Origin: Streptomyces sp. AC550_RSS872
GTDB taxonomy: Bacteria; Actinomycetota; Actinomycetes; Streptomycetales; Streptomycetaceae
Assembly (NCBI RefSeq): GCF_019049285.1
Contig: NZ_JAGMUL010000121.1
Coordinates: forward strand, 23,802 to 87,801
Reading direction: 5' to 3'
Length of the DNA: 64,000 nt
A program made the translations under genes and the position numbers. Below are positions 61,748 to 64,000 of the stretch, piece by piece. The notes under the pieces are model-generated. The model did no database searches. It was not told the DNA's origin and saw only the letters and a list, made by a program, of their open reading frames with translations. Every line of letters begins with the position of its first letter. Position 1 is the first letter of the stretch.

Positions 61748-64000
61748 CTAGGAGAGCTCGCGCCAGTCACTCTCCAACTGCTCGATCTCGCTCTGGTCGA
61801 GCAGCGACAGCGAGACGTCGGACGGTGTCATCCCACCCGCGTCGGGCTGCCGCGCATGCTCCGTCAGGCCCTCCAGAGCATCGAACCAGAGCCGGGCCAG
61901 CTGCTGGACATCCGCCTCGTCGAGCAGCTCCCGAGGCCAGCTCCAGGACGCGGTCAACCGCGGTCCGCGGGGCCCGTCCTGGGTACGGGCGACCAGGTCC
62001 AGCTTGTACGCCATCGGCATCCGTGGGTCGGAAGCACCGAACCCACCGGCCGAGTTCAGCTCCGTCCAGTCAGGAGCCCGGAAGGTCCCGGCATCCTCGA
62101 CGTCAGCTGTGGTGAACCTGCCCAGATAGTTGAAGCTGACCTCAGGCACCGGCAGCCCGGCGAACTCGGCGGCGGCCTCCGGGTTCATGTAGCGGACCAG
62201 TCCGTAGCCCATCCCCTTGTCCGGCACCTCCCGCAGCCGCTCCTTGACGTGCTTGAGCAAGGACCCAGCCGCCGGACCACCGGCCAGGGCCTCCGCGATC
62301 TCCCGCTCGTCACCCAGACCGGTGTCGAGCCGCAACGGATGATGGCTGGTGAACCAGCCCACCGTGCGGGACAGATCGGCACCGGGCGAGACCGACTCCT
62401 CCCGGCCGTGCCCCTCCAGATCCAGCAGCACACTCTCCCCGCTACCGCTACGACGCCACCGCGCCCACGCCAGCGCGAACGCCGCCAGGAGCACATCGTT
62501 GACCTCGGAGTGGAACACCTGCGGCACCCGAGTCAGCACCGCCTCGGTGACAGCGACCGGCAGCCGCAGACTCAGGTGCCCCGCGTTGTCACGAACGTCC
62601 CGCTCAGCGTCCAGCCGTCGGCCGCCGAGCGGCGCGGCCGGGCCACCCAGCATGTCCCGCCAGAAGACGGTCTGCCCAGCCCACTTCGGCTGACCGGCCG
62701 CCTCCGCGAGCCCGAGAGCCCAGCCCCGCATGGACGTACCGACCGGCGGCAGCTCCGGCACCCGGCCCGACTGAGCCTCCCGGTACGACTCGGCGAGATC
62801 CGGCACCAGGATGCGCCACGACACCCCGTCAACGGCCAGATGGTGGATCAGCACCAGCAGCAGCCCGGGCGCGGACGCCCCCTGGTCGAACCACACGAAC
62901 TGCGTCAGCTCGCCGCGCGTCGCATCCAGCCGCTGCCGGGCGGCACGCGTCTCGTCCGCAAGCAGCGCGCGGCGAGCCGCGTCATCCAACTGCGCCGCGT
63001 CAACCCGCGATACGCACGCGTCCGCGGACACGGCACCACGAGGAGCGATGTCCAGGAACTGCTCCTGACCATTCCAGGACAGCCGTGCCCGCAGCGCGTC
63101 GTGCCTGTCAAGGACCGTCTGCACGGCGGAAATGAGCGCCTGACCGTCGAGCCCGGCGGGCACCTGCACCAGCCGCGACTGGTTGTACTGGTCGACGGGC
63201 CCACCCCGCTCCAGGAACTGGCGCATGATCGGAGTCAGCGGCATCGGCCCGACCCCGGTCCCGGCCGCCTCCACCGGGGTCTCGGCCGCCTCGGTGACCA
63301 CCGTCGCGAGTGCCGCGACCGTCTTGTGCTGGAACACATCACGCACGGACAGCTCCAGACCCGCGCGCCGTGCCCTGGCGACCAGCTGGATGGACATGAT
63401 GCTGTCGCCACCCAACTGGAAGAAGTTGTCGTCGATGGTGACCTGGGGAAGGTGGAGGATGTCGGCGTAGAGACCGCAGAGGATTTCCTCGCGCGGAGTG
63501 CGCGGAGACCGGCCGGTCGTACGGTCGCCGTAGTCGGGTGCGGGTAGAGCCCTGCGGTCCAGCTTTCCGTTGAGGGTCAGCGGGAGAGTGTCCAAGGCGA
63601 CGAAGGCCGCGGGGACCATGTAGTCGGGAAGCTGCGGTGCCACGTGGGCGCGGAGTGCCTCCTGGCTGACTGGTTCCTCGGTCACGGTGTAGGCGACGAG
63701 TCGTTTGTCGCCGGGCTGGTCTTCGCGGAGGATGACGGCGGCCTGGGTGATGGCGGGGTGCGCGGCCAATACGGCTTCGATCTCTGCGGGCTCGACGCGG
63801 AAGCCGCGCAGCTTGATCTGGTCATCGACGCGGCCGAGGAATTCCAGCTGGCCGTCTCGGCCCCAGCGGGTGAGGTCGCCGGTGCGGTACATGCGGGTGC
63901 CAGGTGTGCCGTGCGGGTCGGCGATGAAGCGGTGTGCGGTGAGTTCGGGGCGGTTGAGGTAGCCGCGGGCGAGGCCGGAGCCGGCGATGTAGAGCTCGCC
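61748..64000 (-). CDS. NRPS ending A-PCP-E (partial, runs off right edge)
   Basis: The frame is open from the window edge to the stop at 61748-61750 (about 750 codons visible). Visible order: end of an adenylation domain (ELYIAGSGLARGYL; MYRTGDLTRWGRDGQLEFLG; NGKLDRRALP), PCP with FFQLGGDSIMS, then a full epimerization domain (PMPLTPIMRQFLERGG; IHHLAVDGVSWRIL; EGHGREE; TVGWFTSHHPL; FNYLGRF). Ends with a charged tail QSEIEQLESDWRELS that may act as a docking element. Its product is a D-configured aminoacyl or peptidyl thioester handed to a downstream partner. Upstream modules lie outside. Confidence 0.92.
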   Translation of the reverse strand, partial: GELYIAGSGLARGYLNRPELTAHRFIADPHGTPGTRMYRTGDLTRWGRDGQLEFLGRVDDQIKLRGFRVEPAEIEAVLAAHPAITQAAVILREDQPGDKRLVAYTVTEEPVSQEALRAHVAPQLPDYMVPAAFVALDTLPLTLNGKLDRRALPAPDYGDRTTGRSPRTPREEILCGLYADILHLPQVTIDDNFFQLGGDSIMSIQLVARARRAGLELSVRDVFQHKTVAALATVVTEAAETPVEAAGTGVGPMPLTPIMRQFLERGGPVDQYNQSRLVQVPAGLDGQALISAVQTVLDRHDALRARLSWNGQEQFLDIAPRGAVSADACVSRVDAAQLDDAARRALLADETRAARQRLDATRGELTQFVWFDQGASAPGLLLVLIHHLAVDGVSWRILVPDLAESYREAQSGRVPELPPVGTSMRGWALGLAEAAGQPKWAGQTVFWRDMLGGPAAPLGGRRLDAERDVRDNAGHLSLRLPVAVTEAVLTRVPQVFHSEVNDVLLAAFALAWARWRRSGSGESVLLDLEGHGREESVSPGADLSRTVGWFTSHHPLRLDTGLGDEREIAEALAGGPAAGSLLKHVKERLREVPDKGMGYGLVRYMNPEAAAEFAGLPVPEVSFNYLGRFTTADVEDAGTFRAPDWTELNSAGGFGASDPRMPMAYKLDLVARTQDGPRGPRLTASWSWPRELLDEADVQQLARLWFDALEGLTEHARQPDAGGMTPSDVSLSLLDQSEIEQLESDWRELS

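Overview
The window is high-GC actinobacterial DNA that reads as an accessory region of a Streptomyces chromosome. The signs are: GTG/TTG starts, 4-base ATGA/GTGA gene overlaps, mycothiol enzymology, SARP and PucR regulators, an XRE/STAND/WD40 protein, and a bldA-type TTA codon in a cluster activator. The left two thirds is a patchwork of small cargo genes set among many decayed mobile elements. The right 16 kb is a compact nonribosomal peptide (NRPS) cluster that runs off the window.

1-6.9 kb: an overlapping three-gene operon on the minus strand (tyrosine recombinase, small XRE protein, zinc-ribbon-array protein that runs off the left edge). Then an aminoglycoside phosphotransferase-like kinase, a complete IS200/IS605 element (divergent tnpA and tnpB with end hairpins) and a CdiI-like immunity gene. 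6.9-18.5 kb: an IS701 relic, a TetR/VOC divergent pair, a dihydrofolate-reductase-like pseudogene, a frameshifted secreted DNRLRE/DUF6973 protein with a coupled membrane gene, a relic of the zinc-ribbon recombinase split around an alpha/beta hydrolase gene, an Old Yellow Enzyme relic and a GNAT acetyltransferase. 18.5-25 kb: a desaturase/ferredoxin-reductase operon with a divergent PucR regulator, a small secreted protein, and an AraC/cupin/SGNH-hydrolase operon. 25-28 kb: a second relic of the zinc-ribbon recombinase, and an 89-bp inverted repeat bracketing a GNAT gene and a truncated IS5 transposase. 28-41 kb: a 1244-residue XRE-STAND-WD40 protein, small secreted proteins, NACHT relics, a mycothiol-dependent isomerase-family gene and more transposase relics.

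41.2-47.1 kb is the most unusual layout. Two paralogous HTH/P-loop NTPase/TPR-like genes converge tail to tail, and each has its own small (60-63 aa) hydrophobic-protein gene diverging from its 5' end. The result is a mirror-image four-gene island, flanked on the right by a NACHT relic and IS3/IS630 relics. I do not recognise it as a described system.

48.5-64 kb: a large SARP regulator with a TTA codon and a one-piece ABC exporter run rightward. They converge, across a strong terminator, on a leftward operon: NRPS (A-PCP-E, partial), MbtH, alpha/beta hydrolase, cysteine-synthase-like PLP enzyme, argininosuccinate-lyase-like enzyme, ATP-grasp enzyme, NRPS (half C-A-PCP-TE) and GHMP kinase. From the PLP gene to the kinase every junction is a 4-base overlap. 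Kinase, PLP enzyme and lyase together suggest L-threonine -> O-phosphothreonine -> aspartate adduct -> 2,3-diaminobutyrate plus fumarate (or the serine/diaminopropionate equivalent) feeding the NRPS. This is inference from family knowledge.

All family calls are from reading motifs by eye; no database search was run. Relic boundaries are approximate.
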